Below are positions 43,814 through 53,614 of a stretch of DNA of 64,000 bases, piece by piece (position 1 is the stretch's first letter; each line of letters starts with the position of its first letter). The stretch spans positions 32,001 to 96,000 of the forward strand of contig JAKRSB010000113.1 of NCBI GenBank assembly GCA_022402525.1. Reading direction: 5' to 3'. The notes beneath the pieces are model-generated. The model was not told the DNA's origin and ran no database searches. It saw only the letters and a program-made list of their open reading frames with translations. A program made the position numbers and the translations under genes. Source of the DNA: Thermosynechococcaceae cyanobacterium MS004. GTDB lineage: Bacteria > Cyanobacteriota > Cyanobacteriia > Thermosynechococcales > Thermosynechococcaceae.

Positions 43814-46807
43814 TTAGGCTGGCCGTGTGGCTGGCGGCTTAGCTGGTCGAGTCGAGGGTGATTGAGAGCCGGAACTCAAGATTGTAGCCAGGGCTTGATC
43901 CAGCGTTTTCTCCATCACAACCCGCTCTTGGTAGACCACAATCACCCGTGCTAGGGTCGGCACTCGATTTGCATCCGCTTCGAGATAGATGGGCTCTACA
44001 TAAAGCAACGACTGCTCAATGGGGATAATAAGTAAATTGCCTTGAAGCACGCGTGAACCCTGTCGATTCCAGAGGGAAATTTGCTGTGAAATCGTTGGGT
44101 TTTGGTTAATGAGGGCCTCAATTTGTTCTGGGCCAAAGACTAACGTCTGCTTCGGAAACCGATACAGCAGTCGCTTTCCGTAATTTGCCCCATCGGAGCG
44201 CGCCGCCAGCCAGGCAATCATATTGTTGCGACGGGCCGGGGTGAAGGGATAAAGCAGGACAAATTCTTCTTGCTCCCCTTCGGGCAGCTTCATAATCAGA
44301 TAGTAGGGCTGGACGGGCTGCTCTTTGTCGCCGTAGATTTCATTGGGCACCCGCCAAGGATCTTCCCGGTTATAAAAAACCTGCGGGTCGGTCATGTGAT
44401 AGTTCAGCAAACTTTGAGACTGGGCCTCAAAAAGATCGAGGGGGTAGCGGATATGACTCCGTAGGGAATCGGGCATGGCCTCAATGGGCTGAAAGGTACC
44501 TTTAAAGATTCTGCTCCAGGTGGAAAGAATAGGCTCGTTGGGGTCAAGGGTATAGAAAGTAACGCTGCCGTTATAGGCATCGACGACAACCTTGACGGGG
44601 TTACGGATGTAGTTAAAGGGCTGGTCGCCTGGATCTGAGTAGGGATAGCGATCGCTGATGGTGTAGGCATCAATAATCCAGTACAGGTTGCTGGTTTTGG
44701 CGGCGAAGTCAGAAGGGGCGGCATTTGCCGCAACCAGGTATGGGTCTCGGTCATATCGAAGAAATGGCGCGATCGCCCTCACCCGCGACCGAATCTCTCG
44801 TCGGAACAGCACCTGGGTTTGGGGGGTAAAGTTTTCGGTCAGCAGCATCTGCCAGTCGCGGAGGTAGATAGCCGTCAGGACTCGTTTCCAGGCGGTATCA
44901 ATATCAATGCCGCCTAGCCCGTCATAGGTGTTGTAGGCATTTTCACTGCCTCTGGGGTAATCCAGCTCTGGCACCTTGGTATGGGTCATGACGTAATTGC
45001 GGGTCATCTCGCCAAAGTAAATGCGAGGCCGCTCAATGGGAAGACTAGCGCGAATTTCAGGGCTAGAGGTTTGCAGACTAGAGTCGTCACTTTGGGTGCC
45101 AATATCCCTCACAAAGTATTCGGGCAGGCCGCTGCTGGCCGCCGTATTGACGGGGCTCAGGGTAAATCCATAGCCATGCGTGTAAATGAGGCGCTGGTTA
45201 ATCCAGGTTTGCGCTTGGTCGGCCACGTTCTGGTAGTCCAGCTCTCTGGCTGCAATTAAAACCTGTCGCGTTTCTGTGACGGGGTCGCTAGAGCGAGGGG
45301 ATTGACTCTCTTGCGCTGGGCGCGTTAGAGAAGCTGGACTGGCTACAGGAGCTGGACTTGCTGGAGACAAGACGGATGGACGAGAAGATTGGGGAGCAAC
45401 CCTCAAGGTATACCGATCCACATCAGCATCCGGAAATTCATAGTAGGGACGGATGCGCTGAAGCTGCCGATTAGCGTCTAAAAGAGGCCGAGTATCCCAG
45501 AGGCGAATATTCCGAATGGTGGGAAGATTGGCCTGAACCAGCGCTGGGGTGAGCTGATCTTGGGGGCTGAAGGGTTTTTCGTCGATGGAATTGAGGTCAA
45601 AGGCTTGGCGCGTCCGCTGAATGCTCTGGACAATATAGGGCCGCTCACGGGTTAGCTCGTTGGGCTGCACGATTAAAAGCTGCACGAGGCCAGGAAGGAC
45701 AACTATTCCTAGGATGATCGCCCCACCATATCCCACCAACAACCCTCTGGCAGGCAGTTCCTTTCTGAATTTTTGGCGACTAGATTTAAGACTGGGCAGT
45801 TTAATGGTGCTCAAAAATCGAAGCTTTAGCGGCGGCAGGGCCCGTTTCAAAAAAATGAGCGCCAGCACCACTGCCCCAACACTCAAGCAGGTTCTAGCAG
45901 GCAGTGAGACATGCACCGCTGTAAAGCCTGCGCCGACAATTGCCCCTTGAGTTGAATACAGCAGGGCATAGCGATCTAGCCAAAAGCTCAGGGCGATCGC
46001 CCCCAGAACACTGGCCAACAGACCGTAGAGGTGACGGGACTGGGAGAGCGTAAACCCTGCAAAGTACCCTTCACTAAAGCTATTGCCCGCCTCCAAATAG
46101 GCCAAAACCGTCACCAGAACCGCCACCAAAGACCCTTGAACCCACCAAAACCGAATCAGCTCCAGAACTGGCACGACAAAGACATAGAAGCCTACGTTCT
46201 GATTAAATACAGGGTCACTTTCAGAGAAAGCCGTTCCCTGAATTGCCGCCAGGACGGTTGTCCACTGCGCCGACAGAATGAACCCCATACTTAAGCTCAT
46301 TCCTAGGGCGATCGCACGATTGAGCCAGCGCCCCCCCAGAATCAGCAGGACGCTACCGCCCAGGAACACCCAGGCCAGACTCCCCTGCTGCCCTCGAAAC
46401 GCGACCCAAGGATCGGCCAAACGCTGGAGTCCCAGAACCGTCTCTCCAGGACTCTCCCAGAGCTGGGTTGCCGCATCCCACTGGCGCAGCAAAATGCCTA
46501 AGAGCAGTAAACTCGTGCCAATCAGCACGCCTAAAAAGGGGATCAGCTTGAGCTGGAGGCGCTTCATCTGGACTGAGTCTCTAGGCTGCCAGCGCTCTAC
46601 CAGCCACAGGTTAAATCCGAGCGCAACGCCGGTAATGCCGCTCCCCAAGAGGAGCAAGGCAGCTCTGGTGAACACCTGGGTTTGATAGATTGCGTCATAC
46701 CCCAAGCGATCAAACCACCAGCCTTCCACCACGAGGTAGGACGTGAGGTCTAGCGTGAAGGCGATCGCGATACTCGCCAGCAGAATGAGCCCAATCAGTC
46801 GTTTCAT
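43814..46807 (-). CDS. UPF0182 family large membrane protein
   Basis: A 997-residue protein of the COG1615/UPF0182 family. The N-terminal third (about 1-380) has seven predicted transmembrane helices; the rest is a large extracytoplasmic domain that keeps the family core (IYFGEMTRNYVMTHTKVPELDYPRG; YWIIDAYTISDRYPYSDP; VDAYNGSVTFY; GNLLIIPIEQSLLYVEPIYL). A Ser/Pro-rich insert lies at about 475-515. The function of the family is not known. Upstream (46824-46878) a 13/14-bp repeat links it with the lptC end. Length is close to the family norm of 900-1000. Confidence 0.93.
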   Translation of the reverse strand: MKRLIGLILLASIAIAFTLDLTSYLVVEGWWFDRLGYDAIYQTQVFTRAALLLLGSGITGVALGFNLWLVERWQPRDSVQMKRLQLKLIPFLGVLIGTSLLLLGILLRQWDAATQLWESPGETVLGLQRLADPWVAFRGQQGSLAWVFLGGSVLLILGGRWLNRAIALGMSLSMGFILSAQWTTVLAAIQGTAFSESDPVFNQNVGFYVFVVPVLELIRFWWVQGSLVAVLVTVLAYLEAGNSFSEGYFAGFTLSQSRHLYGLLASVLGAIALSFWLDRYALLYSTQGAIVGAGFTAVHVSLPARTCLSVGAVVLALIFLKRALPPLKLRFLSTIKLPSLKSSRQKFRKELPARGLLVGYGGAIILGIVVLPGLVQLLIVQPNELTRERPYIVQSIQRTRQAFDLNSIDEKPFSPQDQLTPALVQANLPTIRNIRLWDTRPLLDANRQLQRIRPYYEFPDADVDRYTLRVAPQSSRPSVLSPASPAPVASPASLTRPAQESQSPRSSDPVTETRQVLIAARELDYQNVADQAQTWINQRLIYTHGYGFTLSPVNTAASSGLPEYFVRDIGTQSDDSSLQTSSPEIRASLPIERPRIYFGEMTRNYVMTHTKVPELDYPRGSENAYNTYDGLGGIDIDTAWKRVLTAIYLRDWQMLLTENFTPQTQVLFRREIRSRVRAIAPFLRYDRDPYLVAANAAPSDFAAKTSNLYWIIDAYTISDRYPYSDPGDQPFNYIRNPVKVVVDAYNGSVTFYTLDPNEPILSTWSRIFKGTFQPIEAMPDSLRSHIRYPLDLFEAQSQSLLNYHMTDPQVFYNREDPWRVPNEIYGDKEQPVQPYYLIMKLPEGEQEEFVLLYPFTPARRNNMIAWLAARSDGANYGKRLLYRFPKQTLVFGPEQIEALINQNPTISQQISLWNRQGSRVLQGNLLIIPIEQSLLYVEPIYLEADANRVPTLARVIVVYQERVVMEKTLDQALATILSSGSQSPSTRPAKPPATRPA

Positions 46808-46867
46808 GACACTCGTCGGAGCGTGAGTCTAGGGAGCAAGTCTAGGGAGCGAGTTTAGAGAGTAAAT

Positions 46868-48025
46868 CTAGGGAATAATCTCTGTGACCACATCCCCCCC
46901 ACTCATGCGTAGGGTTTGGTCTGTTATTTTACCCACAGCTTTTGAGCCGCGCAGGGTCAGATTGGGGGAGGTCTGAACATAGCTGACATTCCCCGTGGCT
47001 TCAATGCGCTGGGTGCTGGTATTCCACAGCAGGGTTTCGGTCGTGAGCTGGGCGTTATTGCGTAGTCCCTTTACCTCCACATTGCCCTGAAGATCCACCA
47101 CATTCTGCGCCTGGGCTAAGGTGCCCCGATCCGCCAACAGCGAAAGCTGATTTCGAGGATCCTGAATCTGCACCAGTTCGCTAGCGGTCAGCCGCTGCGA
47201 TCGCGTATTCCAAATGAGCGATCGGCTGGTTAAGGTCATTTCACCAAAACGGAGCTGTACTGGACTCCGCAGCGTGATGATCCCACTCCCTAGATCTGCC
47301 TGAGCCGTTCCCGCTAATGCCAGAGATTTTTGTGGTGAGTCTGTTGTTGAATCCAACGCTGATGCAACCTGCTCAATCGCCACCGAGGGCTGAGCATCTG
47401 TGCTTTCTCCCCCCGCTTGAAACGTCTGCCTGTCCGGCTTCCAGAGCGCCCGATTGGTCTTTAATCGCACCTGGGATTGTCCTGCGCCAGCGCGGGTCTC
47501 CATGACCACATTGCCCGTAACGCTCACCGTTTGGCCTTGCTCAGACGCCTCTAGCTCATTTGCCCAGAGCTGAACTTTAGAATGAGAGACCGTTAGACCA
47601 TTCTGAACGCGCAGTCGCCCGGAAGCTGCATCCCACTGCGCAGCCTTCCCGCGAAAAAGCACCTTCCGCTGACGATCCACGATGCGAATGTTGCCCTGAA
47701 GGCGCACCTGCTGGTTCGTTTGCTGTACGGTGCCGCCCTCTGCCGCAAGATCAAAGATGGGTCGTCCTGCCTCAAAAAGCTGACCCTTTATCGTTTTGAC
47801 CTGGGCAACCTGCTGATTTTCGCCATAGGTAACGCCCTGGGCCTGAAATTTCCACAGCAGTTTGCCTTTAGCATCGGCTTGGGCAAGAACAACCTTAGAG
47901 AACGCGACGCCGCCCTTCACAGGCGTTGCTGGAGCCGTCTGACTTGGCTGAGGGGCACGCCAGGAACAGGCTCCCGTGGCCATAACCAGTGCGATCGCAA
48001 GCCCCTGAATCCAACTACCCTTCAC
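46868..48025 (-). CDS. lptC: LPS export periplasmic protein LptC, long cyanobacterial form
   Basis: A 385-residue lipoprotein-like protein: N-terminus MKGSWIQGLAIALVMATGAC carries a lipobox ending at Cys20. It has tandem LptC/OstA beta-jellyroll segments (GVTYGENQQVAQVKTIKGQLFE; ANELEASEQGQTVSVTGNVVMET; later LVQIQDPRNQLSLLADRGTLAQ). It should bridge LPS from the LptBFG transporter to LptA/LptD. It is about twice the length of E. coli LptC (191), as in other cyanobacteria. The start is GTG 48025 with GAAGGG 5 nt upstream; start and leader lie in a 13-bp duplication (48018-48043). Confidence 0.85.
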   Translation of the reverse strand: MKGSWIQGLAIALVMATGACSWRAPQPSQTAPATPVKGGVAFSKVVLAQADAKGKLLWKFQAQGVTYGENQQVAQVKTIKGQLFEAGRPIFDLAAEGGTVQQTNQQVRLQGNIRIVDRQRKVLFRGKAAQWDAASGRLRVQNGLTVSHSKVQLWANELEASEQGQTVSVTGNVVMETRAGAGQSQVRLKTNRALWKPDRQTFQAGGESTDAQPSVAIEQVASALDSTTDSPQKSLALAGTAQADLGSGIITLRSPVQLRFGEMTLTSRSLIWNTRSQRLTASELVQIQDPRNQLSLLADRGTLAQAQNVVDLQGNVEVKGLRNNAQLTTETLLWNTSTQRIEATGNVSYVQTSPNLTLRGSKAVGKITDQTLRMSGGDVVTEIIP

Positions 48026-48097
48026 AGATTCCCTTCACACGCTCCAAAAAGCCCCAGCACTGCATCGCAAATACCCTCATAAATCGGCATTAAGTCT

Positions 48098-48736
48098 TTA
48101 GGAAGCGCCCAACGCCGAGGAATCAACGGGCGTTAAATCAAGGTCGCCCACCGCCGCACTGGTTAGAGGGCGGTAGGTATAGCCAGGACGCGGAGCTTTT
48201 TGAATATCTTCCTTAATTGTGTCTAAATCAATATAGCGATCCGCCACATTGATCAAGCTATCGCTCGTCATGGAGCGTAAGCTAACCACCTCCACCCGAA
48301 TCCCACGATAGCTCACTGCATCAACCGCGTAGGCTAAATCACCATCCCCACTCACCAAAATGGCCGTGTCATAACAGCCCACCAAGGCAATCATATCGAC
48401 CGCAATTTCAACATCCAAATTGGCTTTCTTAGAACCATCCGGTAGCTGAATGAGCTCCTTCGTAATGACGCGGTATCCATTGCGCCGCATCCAAAGGAGG
48501 AATCCTTGCTGCTTGTCGTTGGTGGGGTCAACCCCCGTATAAAAGAATGATCGCAAAAGACGCGACCCCCCCGTGAGCCGACAGAGGAGCTTGGTATAGT
48601 CAATTTCAATTCCAAGCTGAAGCGCAGCATAAAATAGATTAGACCCATCAATAAAAATTGCAATGCGGCCACGGTTTTCTAAAACCTGTTCCGGGGTAAA
48701 AATCGAGTCTTGACTCGATGAATGATGGCTATTCAT
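48098..48736 (-). CDS. LabA-like NYN domain protein
   Basis: A 212-residue NYN/PIN-fold protein of the DUF88 group that includes LabA, a factor in circadian output of Synechococcus elongatus. Acidic site residues are visible in IFIDGSNLFYA (residues about 27-37), VEIAVDMIAL and VSGDGDLAYAVD, which suggests ribonuclease activity. A C-terminal region of about 40 residues is low in conservation. Several NYN paralogues occur in cyanobacteria, so the gene name labA is not assigned. Confidence 0.88.
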   Translation of the reverse strand: MNSHHSSSQDSIFTPEQVLENRGRIAIFIDGSNLFYAALQLGIEIDYTKLLCRLTGGSRLLRSFFYTGVDPTNDKQQGFLLWMRRNGYRVITKELIQLPDGSKKANLDVEIAVDMIALVGCYDTAILVSGDGDLAYAVDAVSYRGIRVEVVSLRSMTSDSLINVADRYIDLDTIKEDIQKAPRPGYTYRPLTSAAVGDLDLTPVDSSALGAS

Positions 48737-49057
48737 CGGAATTTAAATCCTTATTTTATGAAAACGATGGGGAAATATAGAAAAAATAAAAACAGCCTAA
48801 AATATTTTTATTGATTTACTCAAAAAGAAATATTCTGAAGAGAATAAAAATTCCTGCTTTTAAAGATTGATGCGTTAAGTCTCTAAAGCCAAAGGTGACA
48901 AAATATCCATAAACTCATCTTGAATGCTCAGGTTCTGCGGAGAAACAAATCATTAAGAAAACTTCAGGTTTAATCATCATTAGGTTTAATCCTCACTAGA
49001 GGTGCTGATCCAGGAATACGCTGATGAAGCCGCTGCAACAGCACCCAGCGAACCAGC
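48737..49057. other. A/T-rich spacer upstream of the NYN gene
   Basis: 321 bp between metG (downstream end) and the NYN gene. Strongly A/T-rich at 48740-48870 with oligo-A and AATAAAAA words, as expected of a promoter for the NYN gene; a GGTTTAATC(A/C)TCA duplication occurs at 48967-48994. No terminator with a clear stem was found for metG's neighbour. Confidence 0.45.
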
Positions 49058-50653
49058 CTAAGCCATATCAGACGCTAGCTCAAGCTTTTGAAAAATAGGT
49101 TCTGGCTGTCCTAGTGCTTGTCCAGGGGGTAAAGCACCCCACTGATGATGCACGGCATACTGTAATACCTGCAACGCTTGCCAGTCGTTAAAGTCTACCC
49201 CATACCCCAACTGCTGATAGACCTTGGTACTAAGACTAGGAATGACGGGCGACAAAATGTAGGCAGCGAGGCGCACACTTTCTAGCACGACATACAGGGT
49301 CTGATAAACGCTATCCAAATCCTGTGCCTTATATCGACTCCAGGGAGCCTGATCGTCAATAAACTTATTGCCCGCCCTGGCTAGGTTAAGGGCAACTTCA
49401 CAGGCCGTATGGAAGCTCAAGCGCTCGTAGGCTGCAGCAGACTCTGCCCCCGCAGACTTTGCAAGCTGCACGAGGGGGATGTCTTCCGGAATGTCTGCGC
49501 TCTGAATAGATGGCACTTTCCCTTCGCAATACTTAAGCGCCATCTTTAGGGTGCGGTTTAGGAGATTTCCTAAATCATTGGCTAAGTCTGCATTCACGAT
49601 ATTGATGAATCTGGTTTCGTTAAAGTCTCCGTCGCGACTCAGATCAATCTCTTTCAGAAAGTAGTAGCGCACTGCCTCTGCGCCATACTGCTCTACTAGC
49701 TCTACTGGGTCAAGGGTATTGCCTAGGCTCTTCCCCATTTTTTGACCATCCTTGGTTAAGAATCCGTGGCCAAATACGGTTCCAGGGAGGGGCAAGCCCG
49801 CAGAAATAAGCATGGCTGGCCAATAGACCGCATGAAAGCGCAGAATATCTTTGCCAATTAAATGTAAGTTAATTGGCCACCAGGTTTTGAGGGCATTCTC
49901 AAGGGTTGGTGCTTCATCTGGCTCTAGCAGGGCGGTAATGTAGCCAAGCAGGGCATCAAACCACACATAAAGGGTATGACTAGGATCCATTGGGACTGGA
50001 ATTCCCCAGTCTAGGTTGACCCGCGAGATTGAAAAATCCTGGAGCCCACTTTTGACAAAGCTCAGCACTTCATTCCGGCGGCCGTCGGGCTGAATGAAGT
50101 CGGGATGGTTGGCGTAATGTGTCTCTAGGGCTGCTTGATATTTCGAGAGTCGGAAAAAATAGTTTTGCTCGTCTCGCCACTCTACAGGTCGATGGGTATG
50201 AATGGGGCAAACTTGGCCCGGCAGGAGGTCGCGTGCTTCTTTGAATTCTTCGCAGTCTACGCAGTACCAGCCCTGCTGCTGGCTGAGGTAGATGTCCCCC
50301 TTGTCCCAAACCCGCTGAAAGAATTCTTTGACAATACTGGTGTGGCGATCGCTAGTGGTGCGGCTAAAGCGATCATACTGAATATTGAGTCGCTGCCAAA
50401 GGTCAATAAATCCGGCAGCAATTTCATCACAGTGGACCTGAGGCGCTAGCTGTCTTTGTTCCGCAGTTCTTTGAATTTTTTGACCATGCTCATCGGTGCC
50501 GGTAATGAGTAAAACCGCCGCTCCTCGTAACCGATGAAAACGCGCCAAGGCATCAGCCGCCATCGTCGTGTAGGCGCTGCCAATATGGGGTAGACCATTG
50601 ACATAGTAAAGGGGGGTCGTAACCGAAAATCTTTTTGGATGAGTGTCTGACAT
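49058..50653 (-). CDS. metG: Methionyl-tRNA synthetase
   Basis: A 531-residue class I synthetase charging tRNA-Met. HIGH is HIGSAYTT (residues about 21-28), KMSKS is present as KMGKSLGN, and the connective domain has the single zinc knuckle CVDCEEF...CPIH. The anticodon-binding helical domain follows (DLANDLGNLLNRTL; AGNKFIDDQAPW). The C-terminal EMAP-like dimer domain is absent, as in the short cyanobacterial form. Start ATG 50653. Confidence 0.96.
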   Translation of the reverse strand: MSDTHPKRFSVTTPLYYVNGLPHIGSAYTTMAADALARFHRLRGAAVLLITGTDEHGQKIQRTAEQRQLAPQVHCDEIAAGFIDLWQRLNIQYDRFSRTTSDRHTSIVKEFFQRVWDKGDIYLSQQQGWYCVDCEEFKEARDLLPGQVCPIHTHRPVEWRDEQNYFFRLSKYQAALETHYANHPDFIQPDGRRNEVLSFVKSGLQDFSISRVNLDWGIPVPMDPSHTLYVWFDALLGYITALLEPDEAPTLENALKTWWPINLHLIGKDILRFHAVYWPAMLISAGLPLPGTVFGHGFLTKDGQKMGKSLGNTLDPVELVEQYGAEAVRYYFLKEIDLSRDGDFNETRFINIVNADLANDLGNLLNRTLKMALKYCEGKVPSIQSADIPEDIPLVQLAKSAGAESAAAYERLSFHTACEVALNLARAGNKFIDDQAPWSRYKAQDLDSVYQTLYVVLESVRLAAYILSPVIPSLSTKVYQQLGYGVDFNDWQALQVLQYAVHHQWGALPPGQALGQPEPIFQKLELASDMA

Positions 50654-50844
50654 AGAGTAGAAACGGCTTAGTCCCCAGTCCCTTCATGATACTCGCGAGG
50701 ACTATCTTTTTGGGATTTTTGGTCAGTATTTATACTCAATTGCAATAAATAATGCTCCCACAAGGAATATTCCGTAAGGGTTTAGCAAAAAGCGTTAAGG
50801 AATTGTGAAGCTTTCAATTGAACTTCTCTTGGGCAGAACCTTGC

Positions 50845-50895
50845 CTCAATCTGCCGAAATTCTCAATCTGCCACAATTCTCAAGCTGCTGAAATT
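50845..50895. repeat. 17-bp tandem repeat in the metG upstream spacer
   Basis: Three units CTCAATCTGCCGAAATT with exact 17-bp spacing (50845, 50862, 50879), in the 333-bp region 50654-50986 between metG and the RsbW-like gene. Nothing else is recognised in that region. Confidence 0.9.
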
Positions 50896-50986
50896 CTTAT
50901 TAAGCGTTTGAAGTGAGGTCTTCTGTTTCGGTTATGTCAGTTGCGTGCTCAATGTCGCGTGCTGAATGTCGCGATCAATCAATCGC

Positions 50987-51421
50987 TCAATATAAACGTT
51001 TTGCAAGCCTGAGTTCTGTGCCTTCAGGATTCCAGGCAACCTGATCAAAAACCTGAAACAAAATAAAGAGGCCTCGGCCACATTCACATTCATTCTCTGG
51101 CAGGTGATCTTCTGACTGAGAAATGGGGCAGACCATCGGCGGGATAAACCCCCCACCTTGGTCTGTAATCACCCACTCATGGCAGTTATGTTCTCGTTTA
51201 TAGTTGACGGAGACGGACTTGCTAGGGTCTAGGTGGTTGCCGTGTTTTGCCGCGTTGACCAATGCCTCCTGTAGTCCTAGCCTCAAATCTAGCTGTAGCT
51301 CTACTGGGATTTCCTCAAGCAGTAGGTCTAAAACTGGACAGAGGTACAGGGTAGACGGAAAGCTTAGGGTAAGCAACCGGGGCTTAATGGGGCGTAATAG
51401 GAAAGAAACCACATTAGGCAA
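50987..51421 (-). CDS. RsbW-like anti-sigma factor / histidine kinase-fold ATPase
   Basis: A 144-residue HATPase domain of the RsbW/SpoIIAB family that phosphorylates Ser in an anti-sigma antagonist or controls a partner switch. N-box: LQEALVNAAKHGN; G1: DQGGGF; G2: CGRGLFIL. There is a short Cys-rich insert (EDHLPENECECGRG) before G2. The N-terminus is uncertain: the frame opens at TTG 51421 or GTG 51412 with no strong ribosome site. No sigma factor or antagonist gene is adjacent, so its partner is unknown. Confidence 0.85.
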   Translation of the reverse strand: MPNVVSFLLRPIKPRLLTLSFPSTLYLCPVLDLLLEEIPVELQLDLRLGLQEALVNAAKHGNHLDPSKSVSVNYKREHNCHEWVITDQGGGFIPPMVCPISQSEDHLPENECECGRGLFILFQVFDQVAWNPEGTELRLAKRLY

Positions 51422-51425
51422 CCAA

Positions 51426-51470
51426 ATACGTCAATCTTAGATACGTCAATCTTAGACACATCAACCGAGA
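51426..51470. repeat. 15-bp tandem repeat before the RsbW-like gene
   Basis: Two exact ATACGTCAATCTTAG units (51426, 51441) and a degenerate third (51456), only 5 bp from the presumed start codon of the leftward gene. Confidence 0.88.
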
Positions 51471-51623
51471 AACAAACCTTGAAAGCAGCTATTAAAAGGC
51501 TTTAGAGGGCTTACTTTGGGCTGATCTAATGGATATTTGACGGATAGACTCTGCTCAAGACCCAGGTCAAATATACCGAAAAGAACTCGCGCTGCGCAAA
51601 TTTTGGCTGGGGGTTGAAGGGGT

Positions 51624-51815
51624 TTAGCCCAGTCCTACTAGATCTAATCCCACTAGCCCTAATCTCACTAGCTCTAATCTCACTAGGCCTAAGGGAGCCG
51701 GAACCATTTCGCCTCGCATATCAAGAATTTGCACCATTGCTAGATATAAAAAGCCGAGCAGAAGGGAAAAGATCCCGGTAAGGACTGCTATAAATTTGGA
51801 GCGATCAAAGTTCAT
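51624..51815 (-). CDS. Small membrane protein coupled to mlaD
   Basis: A 63-residue protein with one transmembrane helix (FIAVLTGIFSLLLGFLYLAMVQIL) and the segment DMRGEMVPAPLG. Its ATG overlaps the mlaD stop (ATGA), so it is translationally coupled to mlaD. Similar short proteins of this pattern are, from memory, common in cyanobacteria. The last 20 residues (LVRLELVRLGLVGLDLVGLG) are encoded by a 15-bp tandem array and probably represent a repeat-driven extension of a protein that ended near MVPAP. Function unknown; an accessory of lipid transport is an inference from position. Confidence 0.7.
   Translation of the reverse strand: MNFDRSKFIAVLTGIFSLLLGFLYLAMVQILDMRGEMVPAPLGLVRLELVRLGLVGLDLVGLG
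51631..51690. repeat. 15-bp tandem array, four copies, in a gene end
   Basis: Four units AATCTCACTAGCTCT-like (51631, 51646, 51661, 51676) make up the 3' end of the 63-residue gene. Confidence 0.92.
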
Positions 51816-53335
51816 GGCAGGGTGGGGCGTAAGGATTCTGTGAGAGAGGCGTGACTAAAGGATGGGGGTTGAGCTGAGAAGAAGTAGCTTTGAAAGGAGT
51901 CTGAGCCATTAGCTTTGGAGCCGCTAGCTTTGGGGTCGGTAACTTCTAGACCGACAGACTCTGCATGAATGGGCAGAAGCCGTAAGGGAGAGTTCGATAG
52001 CAGTAGGCTGGATGACAGCTCTATCTCCATTGTACGATCGCGCTCTGGTGCTGTAGGGAATTGGCGATCGCTCAGCACTGCCGAGGGACGGCCAGCAGCA
52101 TTGGTCGCATTATTGCCTGAGCCACTCGTTGGGCCATTGGCTGGACTCTGGCGGAGCGCTGCGAGCTGTTGGTCAAGGGACTGACTAGAGGAGACGAGCT
52201 TACTGAGTCCGTTGATGAGCCTAATGAGATTTTGACGAAATTTAGGATTACCTGTGACCTGCTCTAAGTCCGTGGTAATTTTTTGGGTGTTTTGGAAGGT
52301 GACGCGGGCAGAATCTAGGGTTTGGGCCAGTCCTAAAACCGTAAGGGGGCTATTGAGAGTGGTGGTCAGTTTATTAAGGTTGGCTGAAGCCTTAGCGCCA
52401 TTTTCGGCAAGGGTTTCTAGGTTGTCGAGCAGCTTACCTTTCTCCACGCGGCTCACAATGGGGCCTAAATCGTTAACCACGCCCTTGAGGTCTTGACTGG
52501 CGTCTTTGAGGTTTCCGAGGGTGCTGGTGAGGGTGCCACGGTTGACCTGGACGAGGGCGCTGACTTGGTTGGCGGCGGTGCTGATGTCATTGGCGGTGGT
52601 TCCCAACTTGCCGCCTACGACGCTGACTTGCTTGACGGCTTGCGTCACAGAGTCAGAGACAGAGCCAAACTGCCTGATCTGCTGTCTGGTTTCTTGGCTG
52701 AGGGCGGTAAACTCCCCGGCGGCGGCGGAGACATCTTTGAGGGTTCTGTTGGTGCTACGGGTGAGCAGGCTAACGTTTTTGGCGGTGCCCGATAAGGTTT
52801 TTAGGGCTGTGTTGGCGTTATCAATGAGCTCATTTTCGCTGAGGAGGTTGGCGAGCTTGGTGGTGGACTGGATGAGTTCATCGAAGTTGGCTCCAACGGT
52901 GCCGCCAAGCCGATCGCCATCGCATAAAATCACGGTGCGATCGCAGTTGGGGCCATAGGGCGATAAATTGGCATCATTGGAAATGGCGATCGCCTCCTTG
53001 GGCTGAATACTCAGCTCCACCTGTCCAATAAAGCCAGATTGCGTCACGGCGAAGGTGCTATTTCGGGGAATGACCAGAGAGGGAGAGGAGATATCAACAT
53101 GGGCTACAACCCCGTTGACGCCCGGCGTCATAGAATTTACGCGCCCTACCTTAACGCCACGGTACTTCACGGGGCTCCCCACATCTAGGCCAACCGCATC
53201 GGTTAACTCCACTGCCAGAGCGTAGCGCGCTCCCAAGCTAGCGCCCCTGAGCCATGCGCCAATGCCTACGGTGCTCCCGATGCCTAGCAAAATTAACAGC
53301 CCGACCGATCCTTCCCTGACGGCTCGCGATCGCAT
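51812..53335 (-). CDS. MlaD-type MCE domain lipid transport protein
   Basis: A 507-residue protein with an N-terminal anchor helix (GLLILLGIGSTVGIGAWL), one MCE domain at about residues 37-120 (YALAVELTDAVGLDVGSPVKYRGVKVGRV), and a long helical, Thr/Ser/Asn-rich region (about 150-390) likely to form a coiled tube. The last 100 residues are low complexity. It belongs to the MCE transporter that moves phospholipids between membranes in Gram-negative cells and chloroplasts (TGD2 in plants). The start is ATG 53335 with GGAGG 4 nt upstream. It follows mlaF by about 280 bp; no mlaE permease gene is in the window. Confidence 0.9.
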   Translation of the reverse strand: MRSRAVREGSVGLLILLGIGSTVGIGAWLRGASLGARYALAVELTDAVGLDVGSPVKYRGVKVGRVNSMTPGVNGVVAHVDISSPSLVIPRNSTFAVTQSGFIGQVELSIQPKEAIAISNDANLSPYGPNCDRTVILCDGDRLGGTVGANFDELIQSTTKLANLLSENELIDNANTALKTLSGTAKNVSLLTRSTNRTLKDVSAAAGEFTALSQETRQQIRQFGSVSDSVTQAVKQVSVVGGKLGTTANDISTAANQVSALVQVNRGTLTSTLGNLKDASQDLKGVVNDLGPIVSRVEKGKLLDNLETLAENGAKASANLNKLTTTLNSPLTVLGLAQTLDSARVTFQNTQKITTDLEQVTGNPKFRQNLIRLINGLSKLVSSSQSLDQQLAALRQSPANGPTSGSGNNATNAAGRPSAVLSDRQFPTAPERDRTMEIELSSSLLLSNSPLRLLPIHAESVGLEVTDPKASGSKANGSDSFQSYFFSAQPPSFSHASLTESLRPTLP

Positions 53336-53614
53336 GTTTCCTCCGGTGTAGTCTCAATCTGTTTTAAACGAAGTGCTGCCCACTTTGGACTGCCCATTTG
53401 GACTGCCCATCTTGGACAAGCCAGCTCAATCTGCGAGGAACCACAAGCCTACTCTAAACGATTCAGCTCTCCCATCATCTATCTATCGTCTATCTGTAAT
53501 CGCCTGCCTGAATCATCGTACTCAAGCAGTGGCGATCGCCCATGAGTCAGCGTTTCAGTGCCGCTCCTAGTGACGCTTAGTGACGCTCTTAAGGCCTCCT
53601 AAGCGCTCCATGCG

